A stretch of DNA of 64,000 nucleotides from Periplaneta americana (lineage: Eukaryota > Arthropoda > Insecta > Blattodea > Blattidae): positions 104,070,501-104,134,500 of the forward strand of contig NC_091117.1 in the NCBI RefSeq assembly GCF_040183065.1, in the 5' to 3' direction. The position numbers were made by a program, and so were the translations under genes. Under the pieces are notes generated by a model, which worked only from the letters and a program-made list of their open reading frames with translations, had not been told where the DNA came from and searched no databases. Within the stretch, counting starts at the first letter, position 1; each line of letters starts with the position of its first letter. Of the stretch, positions 32,826-43,258 are shown one piece after another.

Positions 32826-33312
32826 AAGCATGGGGCTCTACCTCCATGCCCCCAAGTGCCTTCATGGCATGTTACGGGATACCTTTACCTATATTTGCAA
32901 CAGTATACTCACATATTCTGAAATGGAATGCAATCCCTGATTCATGGAGGCACGCCATTTCAGGTGAATATTACTTATGTCCCGACCACTATAGGAGACA
33001 TAGGCCAGTTTTACACTAATCCAAAACATATTTAGTATAACTTGTTGCTTGTGAGCCATCCCAAACCCCGACTTCCACCCCTAAGAGCGCCAGTCCTTAT
33101 ATACTCGTCAGTCAAGGCCTACTGAAAAAAAATAAAAGCAATTGACAATAGATATTTCAGTCATGACAACCTCATAAAATATCCTATCAAGTGAATAATA
33201 GATCTTACTACGTACAACATAATTATATTATATTATTACCCATTTCAGTGAGTCTCTATCTCCATGCCCCCCAAGTGTCTTCATGGCATGCGACGGGGAT
33301 ACCTTTACCTTT
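32826..33312 (+). repeat. Dispersed repeat pair (LINE or SINE 3' ends)
   Basis: CTCTACCTCCATGCCCCCAA..TGCCTTCATGGCATG..ACGGGATACCTTTACC at 32838-32896 recurs at 33255-33312 with few differences. Both end in ACCTTTACC, which looks like the start of a repetitive 3' tail. Probably two truncated retroposon copies of one family. Confidence 0.6.
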
Positions 33313-33913
33313 TACTGACGACCACCGCAAAATACGATAATCTAGTCTAGGGAGTATCTGTTTTTTGGTGCAAAGATAATTCGTTTGGCGTGTTTCTTAA
33401 TTGAAATTATGAAATGGCGTTCCTGTGCTTAACATTTAATGGCACTTTTATGTCATCCCCATAAAAAAACCAGGAATGACAGGATTCCAAGCTCAAGACT
33501 TCCATTCGATCATCTTAACAAAAACCAGGTGGAAAATATTTGAAAAAATTGTAACACAACCCATATCTTTCTATATGGAAAGAATGGGACAATGCTCAAA
33601 TGTCAATATGGATATAGAAAGGGACACAATACAGTACATTGTCTAATGTATATAGTCTCAGATATTTTACCAGCATGGATCCGAAAACACCTCAACTTAG
33701 TAGCAATGGACATATCAAGAGCTTATGATTCAGTGATCCTCCCAAGTTTACAACAAACAATGGAAAAAATTTTACTCCCTCCAGATCTAATTAAAGTCAC
33801 CATAAATCTCATGTTCAGTAGAGCCATCTCCTTCCCGCCAGCCTATGGAAATACAAGTAGAATTACCAACCTAGGATTCATCACTTAGCCCAATTCTCTT
33901 TACCATCTACATC

Positions 33914-34615
33914 ATGGGCCTATCGCAGCTCCCACTACAAAAAAGTAACGTAATAATTTTTGCAGATGACATATATATAACAACCAAAATCTCCCAAGAC
34001 AAATCTACAGAAAATTTCAAACAATACATCCATGAAGACATTGAGGCCATCCAGAATCACCTTAACCAATGGGGTCTAATCATAAATCCTAGGAAAAGTA
34101 AACATATCATATACTATAAAAGACGAAAGCACCCTTACTTATGGAACGAAATTGCAATCCAGGAGCACAGATTAGATACCCAAACTTGCATCAAAATCCT
34201 GTGTGTAGATATGGACCATAATTTCTCGGGAAAAACACATTACTTAAACCTTCACCAGAAATTAAAACAGGGAGCTATAATATTCAAGTATATAACCAGC
34301 AGATACTGGGGAAATCACCCCATGGCACTCCACCTACTCTACAACAATTTTTTCATAGCAATTCAAGAATACAACATGGTCATACTACCAAAGCCTCAGG
34401 TCCAAATAGAATCACAACTAAATTCAGTCCACTACCAGGTAGCAAAACAAGTCCAAGGTATAAGTGGCAAACCTCTCACCCATTCTGCTCTAAAGACAAT
34501 AAATTACCAGATGTTACACCACAGGAGAAAGTTAGCATGCCACAGATTCATGTTCTCAGTTTTATGCAACTCAACAGCCCAATATACAACAAGTTCAAAG
34601 GAATCACACACTTAA
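33914..34615 (+). pseudogene. I-clade LINE RT palm/thumb segment (233 aa open)
   Basis: The longest open part of the LINE. FADDIYI near residue 16 is the catalytic loop; the rest is thumb and connection region, ending with HRFMFSVLCNSTAQYTTSS. The frame is separated from the preceding RT part by a shift at about 33885. Confidence 0.75.
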
Positions 34616-35572
34616 TCCAAAACAGCGAACATCACATTCTCCAAATAATCCAAACTTTTACAGAATATTACTGCACCCCACATTGTCCAATTTTTCCCCT
34701 CTTTTCATCCAGTATGAGATTTTCCAAAAGAGCATAACTACTGAAACTACAACCTTCAATAAACAAGAGACAAATATGGGACAACGATTCCGAGACTTTA
34801 TAGCCAACATGAAAGAAAAGGAGCCCAACATAGTTCAGATTTACACCAATGGCTTCAAATTAGACAAGGGTGTGGGTGCAGCATTTGTAAACACAACAGC
34901 AACAGGTAGTGGAAAGGTCAAACTCCAATAGTTGTTCATCTGTACAGCAGAATTATTTGCAATTTGGCAAGCCCTAATCTCTGCAAAATACCTCACAGGA
35001 AAATCTATTCTCATTTTTTGTGGATTCAATGAGTGCATTAAAAATAATGCCCTTTCTGTGAAGACCCCCTAGATAGTAATAAATATCAAACAGCTGATAT
35101 ACAACATAGGAAAGCAGAATAAAATAAAATTAATTTGGATACCAGGACATAAAGGCATACAAGGTAACGAGATTGCAGGCACTCTTGTGAAAGCAGCCAT
35201 TCAATAAATATTCAGGTCACTGACTTAATAAAACAAAATATTAGGCAAATAAACACAGAAGTCACACCTGCTGACAAACTATGGTATTTACAAAAAAAAA
35301 AATTAACACGACCATTCATATCAGTAATTAACAAACTAAAACAAATGCAGCAATAATCCCAAAATACCTACACCTCTTTGAAGGGGCGAATCTCCTTCGT
35401 GAGAGTGTCGACAACAGCCAGGAGAGATAAACCATATTTTCTTCCAATGTCAACTACACAAACAACCTACTGACCAACTAATTCACGACATTAGACAAAA
35501 GCTAGTATTTGGACCCTGAAAGATTCTGGACTTACTAGTTGACAATGAAATCCAGATAGGAAAACTCTTATA

Positions 35573-35769
35573 GGGGAGAGTCGGGTAGTATCAGACAGTG
35601 CGTTTCTTTCATCTACCACCATATGGTAGTACCTGAATGACATGGTTACGTTTCTCTATGCGACATCACAGAAACGTAACCATGTCAATCAGGTACTATC
35701 ATCGTGTGGTAGATGAAAGAAATTCACTGTCCGATATTACCCGATGTCCGATACTACCCGACTCTCCCC
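35573..35769. mobile_element. pogo-type foldback MITE, TSD TA
   Basis: A 197-bp element that is almost wholly palindromic. Ends GGGGAGAGTCGGGTAGTATC with inverted partner; TA on both sides (35571-35572, 35770-35771). Inner arms share TTTCTTTCATCTACCAC and CATGGTTACGTTTCT. It sits in the 3' end of the LINE and shares the GGGGAGA start with the pogo element at 41608. Confidence 0.9.
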
Positions 35770-36062
35770 TAAATGTAAAAATTTGTAAAATGAAATTTTA
35801 AAATGATATAGTCAGACTCTCAATATACTTTGAAATTACAGTGCTAATTGTTTCACAAGACAAACTCACGACACCAAAATCGAACATATGAAAGATCGAT
35901 ATAGCGTCTGAAAATAAAACATGAAGAAAAAGAAGAAGAATTTATTAATGGTTTTTGTTTTCGCATGTTCATAATTTTGTGACCAACTGATTGAAAAAGT
36001 GATTTGTGGTTAACATAGTGTTTTTTTTACTAATAACAATAGACCTATATTGTAGTGAAATG

Positions 36063-38092
36063 TTTCAAAGTTCAGAAGACGAACCTGTACCTAAAAGGAA
36101 ACGAGGAGTGGTAAACGAAAACACTTACAAACATAATACTATTCACAATGCAAGAGTAAAAGGAGAAAGTTATGTTTCTTATTCTAGCAGGGAAGTACCT
36201 CAGAAAACCAAGCCTGACATTCTCACTTGTAAGTGCAAAGCGAAATGTTATTTAAACGTTAATTAGGAAGTAATAAATGAAACCTGGAGGTATTTTCATT
36301 CTCCTGAAAATAAAAACTGTCGAGATACCTATATTCAGACTTTGGTTGAGGTTACTGAAGTTAAGCGTCGACATAAAAAAAAAAAAAAAACACAGTCCAG
36401 AGCAAGAGTTAAGACAATGAAAATGTTAATGAAGGCACTTTTAAAAGATCTCATTCTTACAATTATAATTTAAGGATTGGTGGTGTACTGAAACATGTTT
36501 ACAAGAATATGTTTATGAAAATCCATGGTATTTCACATAACAGATTAGGGAGAATTTGTCAGTTATTGCTTGAAAATACTACCCCTAAAGACCTGAGAGG
36601 CCGAACAGGAGTGGCAATGCTGTTTCTGGCAACATTTGTGTACGCATCCATGATCATATTGCAAAATTTGAAGTTAAAGAGACCCATTATGGCGGAAAAC
36701 ACAAAAAGTATTTGGATGCTCGTTTAAATGTCACAAAACTTCATGAGATGTTCGTTAATGACAACCCTGACTTGAAAGATGTAGTCAAGTACTATTTTTA
36801 CTATTCTTATTTTCATGAAAACTTTGAGTACTCTTTCAATCGGCCACACGTTGACGTATGTAGTCAATGTGAAAACCTAACATCAAAATTGAGGGATTAA
36901 ACCTTACATGATAATTGATAATGTTAAACATATTGCAGCAGCAGAGCTCACTGTACATAAGAGGAGGGCCAAAAAGTTTTATACTAGTATGCAAGAAGCA
37001 TCTAAAAATGATGATGAAGAAACTGTGGATATGCAAAATTTGCCACTTCCGAATATTCCTGTACAGGAAATATTTTACCTGAGGCAGTTATGGGTTAACG
37101 TTTTTAGTATCCATGATTTGACAACTAGTAAGTCCAAAATCTACCTTTATCATGAGGGTGAAGGTAATAAGTCTCCAGATGAGGTCTGCAGTTTTTTATT
37201 GAATTACATAGAGACTGAGATACCCAGTACAGTAAAAAAAACGTCCTCTTTAGAGATGGCCCATCAGGACAAAACAAGAATCACACAGTTGTTCGATTGT
37301 TGATGAACCTCAGTGACAAAGGGCAATTTGTCAGTATCACCCACAACTTCGCTGTTCGTGGTCACTCATATTCACCGTATGACAGAGACTTTGGGGCTAT
37401 AAAACGTCTGCTGAAAAAAGTTGATCGAATTTACACTCCAGAGGAATATATGGAGCTTATACTGAAAGCCAGTAAAACAAATCATTTTAATATTCATAGA
37501 GTTACCTCCCAACATATCAGAAGTTTCAAAACATGGTGGTCTCATTCATACAAGAAGCTTACTAATTCAGGCAAAACCTCTGATAGAGGTGTTCCTGAAG
37601 ACCAAAAGGAGAGTTTCAAGATATCGACATACAAACAGTTTTGTTACAACAAGAACATTCCTGGAAAAGTGATAGTAAAACCAAATGTTGATGGAATCAT
37701 TCAATCAACTTTCACTCTGCTGAAAATAGATCTTGCTCCTGACTTAACCATCCAAATAGCCTACTCTTCCGAAAAAGTAAGAGTATAAATATCATGACAT
37801 ACTTACCAAAATATTACTGAGACTTACGTGTAACAATATTCTTCCATTTAAAAGCTTATAAAAAATCTAACATATTATATTACACCCTAAAACATATTTT
37901 TGGACACTCTTCATTAGTGAGCCCTAAATTTCTTCGTTATTGTTTTAGGTTCCTATTAATATCAATATGCTACAAGTAATAAATGCCCTAAAATCTTTAC
38001 TGGTGGGATACGAACACTTTATGACCGCATTTTACAATGGCCTACTACTGAGGCAGAATGTGCTGTGGTGTTTGTTCATGAGGATTGATTAG
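36063..38092 (+). pseudogene. DUF7869-like gene A
   Basis: The product begins with a basic patch (EDEPVPKRKRG), a YVSYSSREVPQKTKPDILTC segment and a CKCKAKC cysteine cluster, then stops. Downstream frames give ENTTPKDLRGRTGV, HYGGKHKKYLDARLNVTKLH with EMF, NRPHVDVCSQCENLTSKL, then ELTVHKRRAKKFYTSMQEAS. Next come FYLRQLWVNVFSIHDL, IYLYHEGEGNKSPDEVCSFL, FRDGPSGQNKNHTVVR, AVRGHSYSPYDRDFGAIKR and FKISTYKQFCYNKN. A 172-base intron (37777-37948; GTAAGA..TTTTAG) leads to a last exon VPININMLQVINALKS to a stop at 38092. One missing base in an A8 run at 37234 and a few other lesions break it. All family landmarks are present; catalytic role inferred. Confidence 0.75.
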
Positions 38093-38876
38093 CTCCTGTC
38101 ATGATGAGTAGGTATAGCTGATTATTTCATCCTTTTACTAAGATTATCTTTGTATTAGCAATGTAGTCTAAACCTAATTACACTTTTTTTTTTAAATATG
38201 GGTTTTATAACAAACTCCTAAATAATTCGAGAATCATGCCATAAAAATACGTTTACACCACTCGTTTATTGCAGAAACCAGTTAAGTGGAAAACTTTTTC
38301 GTATTTTTACAGCAAAATTTAAACATTGATTCTAGTATATGTTAAAACACACAAAATAATTTTCCTTAGATAAAAAAGTATTGAAATATATACTACTTTC
38401 AGCAAAAAAATATTAAAACCATTACCAAACCATTTAGTCTGATGCTAGATAGCTTTTTTTTATTTTCCCACAATCGACAATTATGGTGATCTGACTTCTT
38501 CAGGTAAATTATTTTTGTAATAAGTATATTTTAATGGATGATTTATTTTTATTTATATTTTTGCAAAGTTTATACAATATGACACTCAGACAAGTTTGTC
38601 TCTTACATTTTTTCAAAACCCATAAGAAATGCAGAGGATTAGGCACTATTTTTTGGTGAATATTTTCGTTTATATTTTCAATAATTCAGTTAACATTTTA
38701 TAATGTAAACAAGTTTAGCTCTATTTGCATGTGTATGAAACATTTAAAGGTAGTATTTTACGAAATCAAAGCTATTAAAATCCCTTGACAAGGTTGGTTA
38801 GGTAAGCTTAGTGCTAAGTACGAATCATTGTTATTTGCCTAAAATTTATAGGTTGTCATCACATTTTGTCATTTTA
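38093..38876. other. AT-rich spacer between genes A and B
   Basis: Stop-rich, AT-rich sequence; no terminal repeat for a separate A element was found here. Confidence 0.4.
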
Positions 38877-39981
38877 GATGACTACAGAGTTCGGAATGGC
38901 AATCAGCTACTGCTTAGTGACATCCATCTAGGAAATGATGAAAACTTGGAACCAAGACCAATCATGAACTGCATCTCAGAAAAATCGAAACAATTGATAA
39001 GATGAAGAAAGCAGAAGCAAAAATATCTCACGGGGAAAAGCTAGTTCTGGTTTATGATTTACAAAAAAACTCTTCAAACCCCAGTTTTATCAATGGGAGA
39101 GGTCTGCTACAAGACAGTTGTGGACGTACAATCTTGGGAGTCCAAGATGAGGTTACAAATGTTGGACACATATACATGTGGTCTGAAAACATTGCATCTC
39201 GTGGGGTCCAGGAAATTTTGTCATTCCTTCTCATTCATATCAACAATTTTCTCCCACAGACAACAAAAGTTCTCACATTCTATAGTGACAGCTGTGGAGG
39301 GCAGAATCATAATATTAAAACAGATCTCTTCTTATCTTACGCATTGCAAAACCATCCAAGCCCTGAAGTGATCAATCAAAAATTTTTTCATTCCTGGCCA
39401 CAGTTTTGATAGCTGTGACATGGATTTTGGAGTCGAGAGGTCTAAATGCTATCAAGAAGAAGTATATGTTCCTGAAAAGTGGGAAAGAGTAATAGATGAT
39501 GCGAAGAAAAGAAATTAAAAATTCCAGGTCCATCATATGACTAGCGAACTGTTCTATAGAAAATGAAATAACAAACAGAAAGATATCAGAAAATAAACAC
39601 AAAGTGGAATACCTCAAGATTCGATGGTTACAGTTTCGGAAAAATGAACCTAAGAAACTTTTCTACAAAATATACAGTGTATCTGATTGCATAGATTTTG
39701 ATGTGGTCAATATAACACAGAACAGGAACCGAGGGCGTCCATCACTAAACTATTCTCAGAAATTGAATCTCCTGTATCCCAGAGGTCGGCCAATCACTAA
39801 AGAGAAAAAGAAAGATTTAATGTCACGACTCAAATACATCCTACCAATTTACCATTATTATTACCAAAGTCTGAAAGTGGAAGGTGAAGAATTCAACAAT
39901 TCAGACATGAAAGCAACTAACGAGGATAATGAACAAAGAGTTCCATATTTTTTCTTTGTGTGTTCCAAAGATTTATAGTCT
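38877..39981 (+). pseudogene. DUF7869-like gene B, 3' part
   Basis: After a good splice acceptor (TTTTGTCATTTTAG) the product runs through NGNQLLLSDIHLGNDENLEP, KMKKAEAKISHGEKLVLVYD, LQKNSSNPSFINGRGLLQDS, HIYMWSENIASRGVQEILSF, TFYSDSCGGQNHNIKTDLF, GHSFDSCDMDFGVE, VYVPEKWERVIDDAKKR, a RWLQFRKNEPKKLFYKIYS block and the C-terminal RPITKEKKKDLMSRLKYILP. It lacks the N-terminal cysteine region of A and is clearly divergent from A (CGGQNHN against SGQNKNH), so it is a paralogue rather than a recent duplicate. Several frameshifts at about 39400, 39515 and 39600. It lies closest to the right end of the 8.4-kb element. Confidence 0.75.
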
Positions 39982-40693
39982 GTACTTTGTTAATTAGTCC
40001 AATAAATCGGCCACAATACCATTGATCTGCAATGATTTTAATGTCTTATACTTTTGATCCTAACTTGCCTAAACATTCTCTCTTGGAATATAATTTATTT
40101 TAGGGCTAAACTTGCCTGTCATTTGTTTTACAGTTAACACATATCTGGGTTAATGATATTTTTCAACTTACTTTTTACATGGACTAGATACATATTAGAT
40201 TACGTAAAAGAGAAATAATTTCCATTTGACATCCAATTATTTAAAATAAATGACGTCCAAATTTAGACTTCAGTAACTCTTTTCAATGTAATTGTTGTTT
40301 AGGCAAGTATGGCACTGAGCCACTCAATTATCAACTGTCCGCACTCTCCAGAAACCATACAGGAATGGGACAATCTTCCTCAAAATTAATTGGATAACCT
40401 GGTTTCCAACATGCCACGTCATGTCCAGGAATGTCTACAAGTTCATGGAGCCCACACACATTATTGAATTGACTCAAGATGTGTTTTTGGTTTTGTTTTG
40501 TCAAATCAATGAGATTTGGATTTTGGTTGGAAATTAAGACAGTTTTTTTTTTTTCGTTATATGTGTAAGAAGTTGACAATTTTATTTTGTTTCTTCTTTA
40601 AGCAATTGACATATAGAAATGCAAAGAAATTTGTAACAAATCTGATCCAGGAATAAAAAATTCTATACTATGCAAAACTTTTTCTGACCAGTG

Positions 40694-41605
40694 TATTAGA
40701 CATACTTATGTGCATAAATACTAACTGAAATTTAAATTGAATAGGTGATAATGTTTCTAATCTTAAGGTACACTAAAAATGTCAATACATTCATACATAT
40801 TGTGCTGCCTGGACCCTTAAGTTCTCAAACTACAAACCTAAGAAGAAAAAAGAAACACCAATGAAGGCATTATTATTGAAAGTTGAGAAAAAGAAAACAA
40901 ATTGTCTACCCCAAACAAAGTTGAGAAATGGAAATTGGAACATGAAACCAAAAAAGTGGAAACTTAAAAAGCACAAGGAAATCACATTAACAAGAAAAAG
41001 AGAAGGTAGGTCATTCAACAGTTCATCAAAGAATAAATAAATGTGCAACATTGGCTTATGCGATGAGAAGGATGATGAATTTAAGGCCAATTCCATGTAA
41101 AATAGGACACAAGTTCAGAAAAAAAAATTAACAAATTCTAAAAACCTGCGTACAGATGTGTGTCGAGGGAACATTCTACTTTTATGAAAATATGAATTTA
41201 AATTTTGTGCTGCCATCTGTTCGTAAGCAAAGACTTGAATCAAACATGGCTGACAACAACCACGTGTGACCGAGTTCTAATGCACAATTTCACATGTATA
41301 TGAGTAAGAAAGAAAGCATAAAACATCAACTTCTTGTTAACCTGCTTGAAGGCAGTGCATCCAACTTTATATTATTCATAAACATTAATTTAAAATTGAG
41401 AGTATAATATAGATATATTACTCAAATAAGATTATGTTTTTGTGTTATGTCAGTCACCATATTTATTTATTTTTTTTTTATGTAGATTATAACAAACTTA
41501 GTGTAGGTGTGCAAGCATGTGATATTTTCCAATTGTAAATCGGTTCTTCTTTTGAATGATATATTTAAATTATTTTAATAATGCGGTATACTATGGTTAA
41601 TGTGG
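40694..41605. other. AT-rich stretch, nothing recognised
   Basis: A lysine-rich open stretch on the plus strand at about 40810-41030 (KPKKKKETPMKALLLKVEKK..) resembles nothing I recognise. The remainder is stop-rich. Confidence 0.35.
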
Positions 41606-41607
41606 TA

Positions 41608-43053
41608 GGGGAGACCCGGGCAAAGAGAATAATGCATATTTCTTAGAAACGCCAACAGGTAGCACTTTCTGCTATGTTGGGGAAGAATCCCAATCAGATT
41701 TTGCTCCTGGAACTGACATGTCGTCATTCTAGCTAGTAAGAGAAGAAATCAGCGTGTGTTTGAAGAAAATTGACTGTTTTCTTAAAATATTTCAAGGTAA
41801 GAGAAACATATGTACAACACACAATACTGCAGAAAATTTCTGTTATGTGATAGTAATATATAGGCGATACGATTACTTCTGAAGTGCCGTACTTACAAAG
41901 AATATTATTGGCGTTTATATTTATATAACCTTAAATGAAAAGCGAAATGGCGTCTGCGGGCAAAGTGAATAGGGTAAAGTGGATACTTTATCCGCTTTGC
42001 CCTGCCACCTTTATTTGACTATATAACTGCTAGCTGTATTTTTGTATGTATTTGTATATTGTAATAAAGTGTGTTAGATCATTTTACATAGTGGAGGCAT
42101 TAAGTCACACTAATTAAATTATAAATCAGTAACACTGATCTTAATTTTTTACTTAAACAGTGGTTCTGCTATCTGGCCATACAACCATAATATGTTTGTT
42201 GATGAAGATTTTGCTCCAGATCAACTTACAGATCACCAACTTGAGACAGAAATCAGCGAAACGACAGCTGGCTCAGATTTAACAAATTCTGCAGTGCCAG
42301 CTCCTTCAGCGGCTGAAGAAACAGTTAATGCTCACTCAGAATCAACCACCTCTGTGATGTCGTTATCTTCAGAGATTGAAGGAATATTCAATACATCAAT
42401 TACACTCAGATTTTCAGTTCCGGTTCACCAAAACCCTCAACATCATCAGCAAGAGAACCCAAGTCAGTTCTTTTGATTTAGACCAGTGCCAAAATTGGAT
42501 ACTCGAAAGATACGAGGTAAACGAAGAAAATGTGAGTGCTCTGAAGCTCTTAAATCTATATCGATTAAAATTGTTAAAAGAGAAGTGAATTATGGGCAGG
42601 AGCAAAAGGAGAAGAAATCCATGTCTTCAGTGCCAATCAAACGTCGACTTGTTCAAATTAGTATTTTGTACTAATCTAACGTGCTGTAAATGGCTGTAAT
42701 AACATTTCTTATCGTCTCATATGACTCATTAACATCGTGTTTATGTGTTCTTTTAATTTTATTATCAATGAATAAAAATTAAATAGAAATGTGAAAATGT
42801 TATAGGTATATTCACTTTGCCTGGGTTAATTATTCGCTTTGCCCATGTACCTGGGCAAAGAGAATAATTAACTATATTTTCTTTCTCAAATCATATCACT
42901 GTCCGTAGGTACGAGAAACGAATTGCTGTTTTTTTAGATATGTGGACAACATGTGTCACAACCAATGTCATGAAGATTTTATTTCAGGAGCACCAAAATA
43001 TAGCCTGTGGCATTGTTTGTTCTTAGCTTAACTGCTTTGCCAGGGCTTCCCCT
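41608..43053 (+). mobile_element. Internally deleted pogo/Tigger element, TSD TA
   Basis: Ends GGGGAGACCCGGGCAAAG and the complement of GGGGAAGCCCTGGCAAAG, TA on both sides (41606-41607, 43054-43055). GGGCAAAG(A/T)GAATA words recur inside both ends in both orientations (for example near 41617, 41957, 41993, 42824, 42836, 42850). It retains only the last coding part of a transposase. Confidence 0.85.
42164..42672 (+). pseudogene. pogo/Tigger transposase C-terminal exon
   Basis: After an acceptor-like tract near 42150, the frame reads SAIWPYNHNMFVDEDFAPDQ then LTDH, like the GI(Y/W)PFNPxxFxDEDFxPS(Y/F)VTDRP block, followed by a Ser/Thr-rich linker (SESTTSVMSLSSEIEGIF) and, after a one-base shift at 42475, FRPVPKLDTRKIRGKRRKCE, matching RPFPKAxPRKxxxRGRKR. 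The DDE core is absent; a few additional basic residues follow before the stop. Confidence 0.75.
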
Positions 43054-43258
43054 AACTGACGTAACAAAATATAGTAACTGACATAACAAAGTGACTGTGA
43101 TACATTATTTTAATTTTTACCAATGCATGAGCCAAATGGTACCAGTATATTTACCAATTGAGAGTAAAGCTTACAGTTAATAAAAACTCATGATCATCAC
43201 GTACATTCTTAATCTCAAACCCAGGAATTTACTCCATTTTATTGTGTTCTCATTGAGT

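Larger units (their letters stand above)
33447..35930 (+). mobile_element. I-clade-like LINE relic (RT plus RNase H)
   Basis: RT: IFEKIVTQPISFYM, QYGYRKGHNTVHCL, LVAMDISRAYDSVILPSL (first Asp), then IIFADDIYITTK (FADD active site) and a thumb with LNQWGLIINPRKSKHIIYY. RNase H: QIYTNGFKLDKGVGAAFV (usual Asp changed to Asn), TAELFAIWQALISAKYL (Glu), FCGFNECIKN (weakened Asp) and WIPGHKGIQGNEIAG (His). The presence of RNase H separates it from the other LINEs here. The 3' end is interrupted by a MITE at 35573. 5' truncated and multiply frameshifted. Confidence 0.8.
31930..40325 (+). mobile_element. 8.4-kb DUF7869-like transposon, TSD AATT
   Basis: Terminal inverted repeats of about 27 bases start GAGTGGCTCAGT and continue (A/G)CCA(G/T)ACTTGCCTAA; the right copy is at 40299-40325. 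AATT is duplicated at 31926-31929 and 40326-40329. Inside lie DUF7869-like genes A and B, an I-clade LINE with a MITE in it, small repeats and a possible first exon. The long non-coding spacers are AT-rich. Confidence 0.85.
31130..40470 (+). pseudogene. Tc1 transposase (DD34E), interrupted
   Basis: The N-terminal half decays through frameshifts (a QMEIAGIISCNQCDVSRAW helix-turn-helix near 31145; RNHVNWTWKQ, then TLFTDEIRLAYI as first Asp region near 31520). From 31618 a clean stretch gives GSHVRTPHTIN, DAQKYKDILRPIITGFGHDI, FTFMDDNARLHHASVVNNFL (second Asp) and WPAASPDMKCVEHAWHLLKR with Glu 34 residues later, then TI at 31929. Coding resumes at 40326 in the same frame as INCPHSPETIQEWDNLPQN and then MPRHVQECLQVHGAHTHY. 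The join across the insertion is exact. Confidence 0.85.
30870..40693 (+). mobile_element. Tc1-like element opened by an 8.4-kb insertion
   Basis: The ends are inverted: left TACTGGTCAATAAAAGTTTT then GCATA, right complement CACTGGTCAGAAAAAGTTTT then GCATA, each next to TA. Without the insertion at 31930-40325 and one AATT copy the element is about 1.4 kb, the usual Tc1 size. Confidence 0.85.

Noticed and set aside
31926-40331. 31-base inverted match as an inversion breakpoint of one Tc1
   Set aside because: The match ends exactly at duplicated AATT and the Tc1 frame joins perfectly, so it is a pair of terminal repeats, not an inversion.
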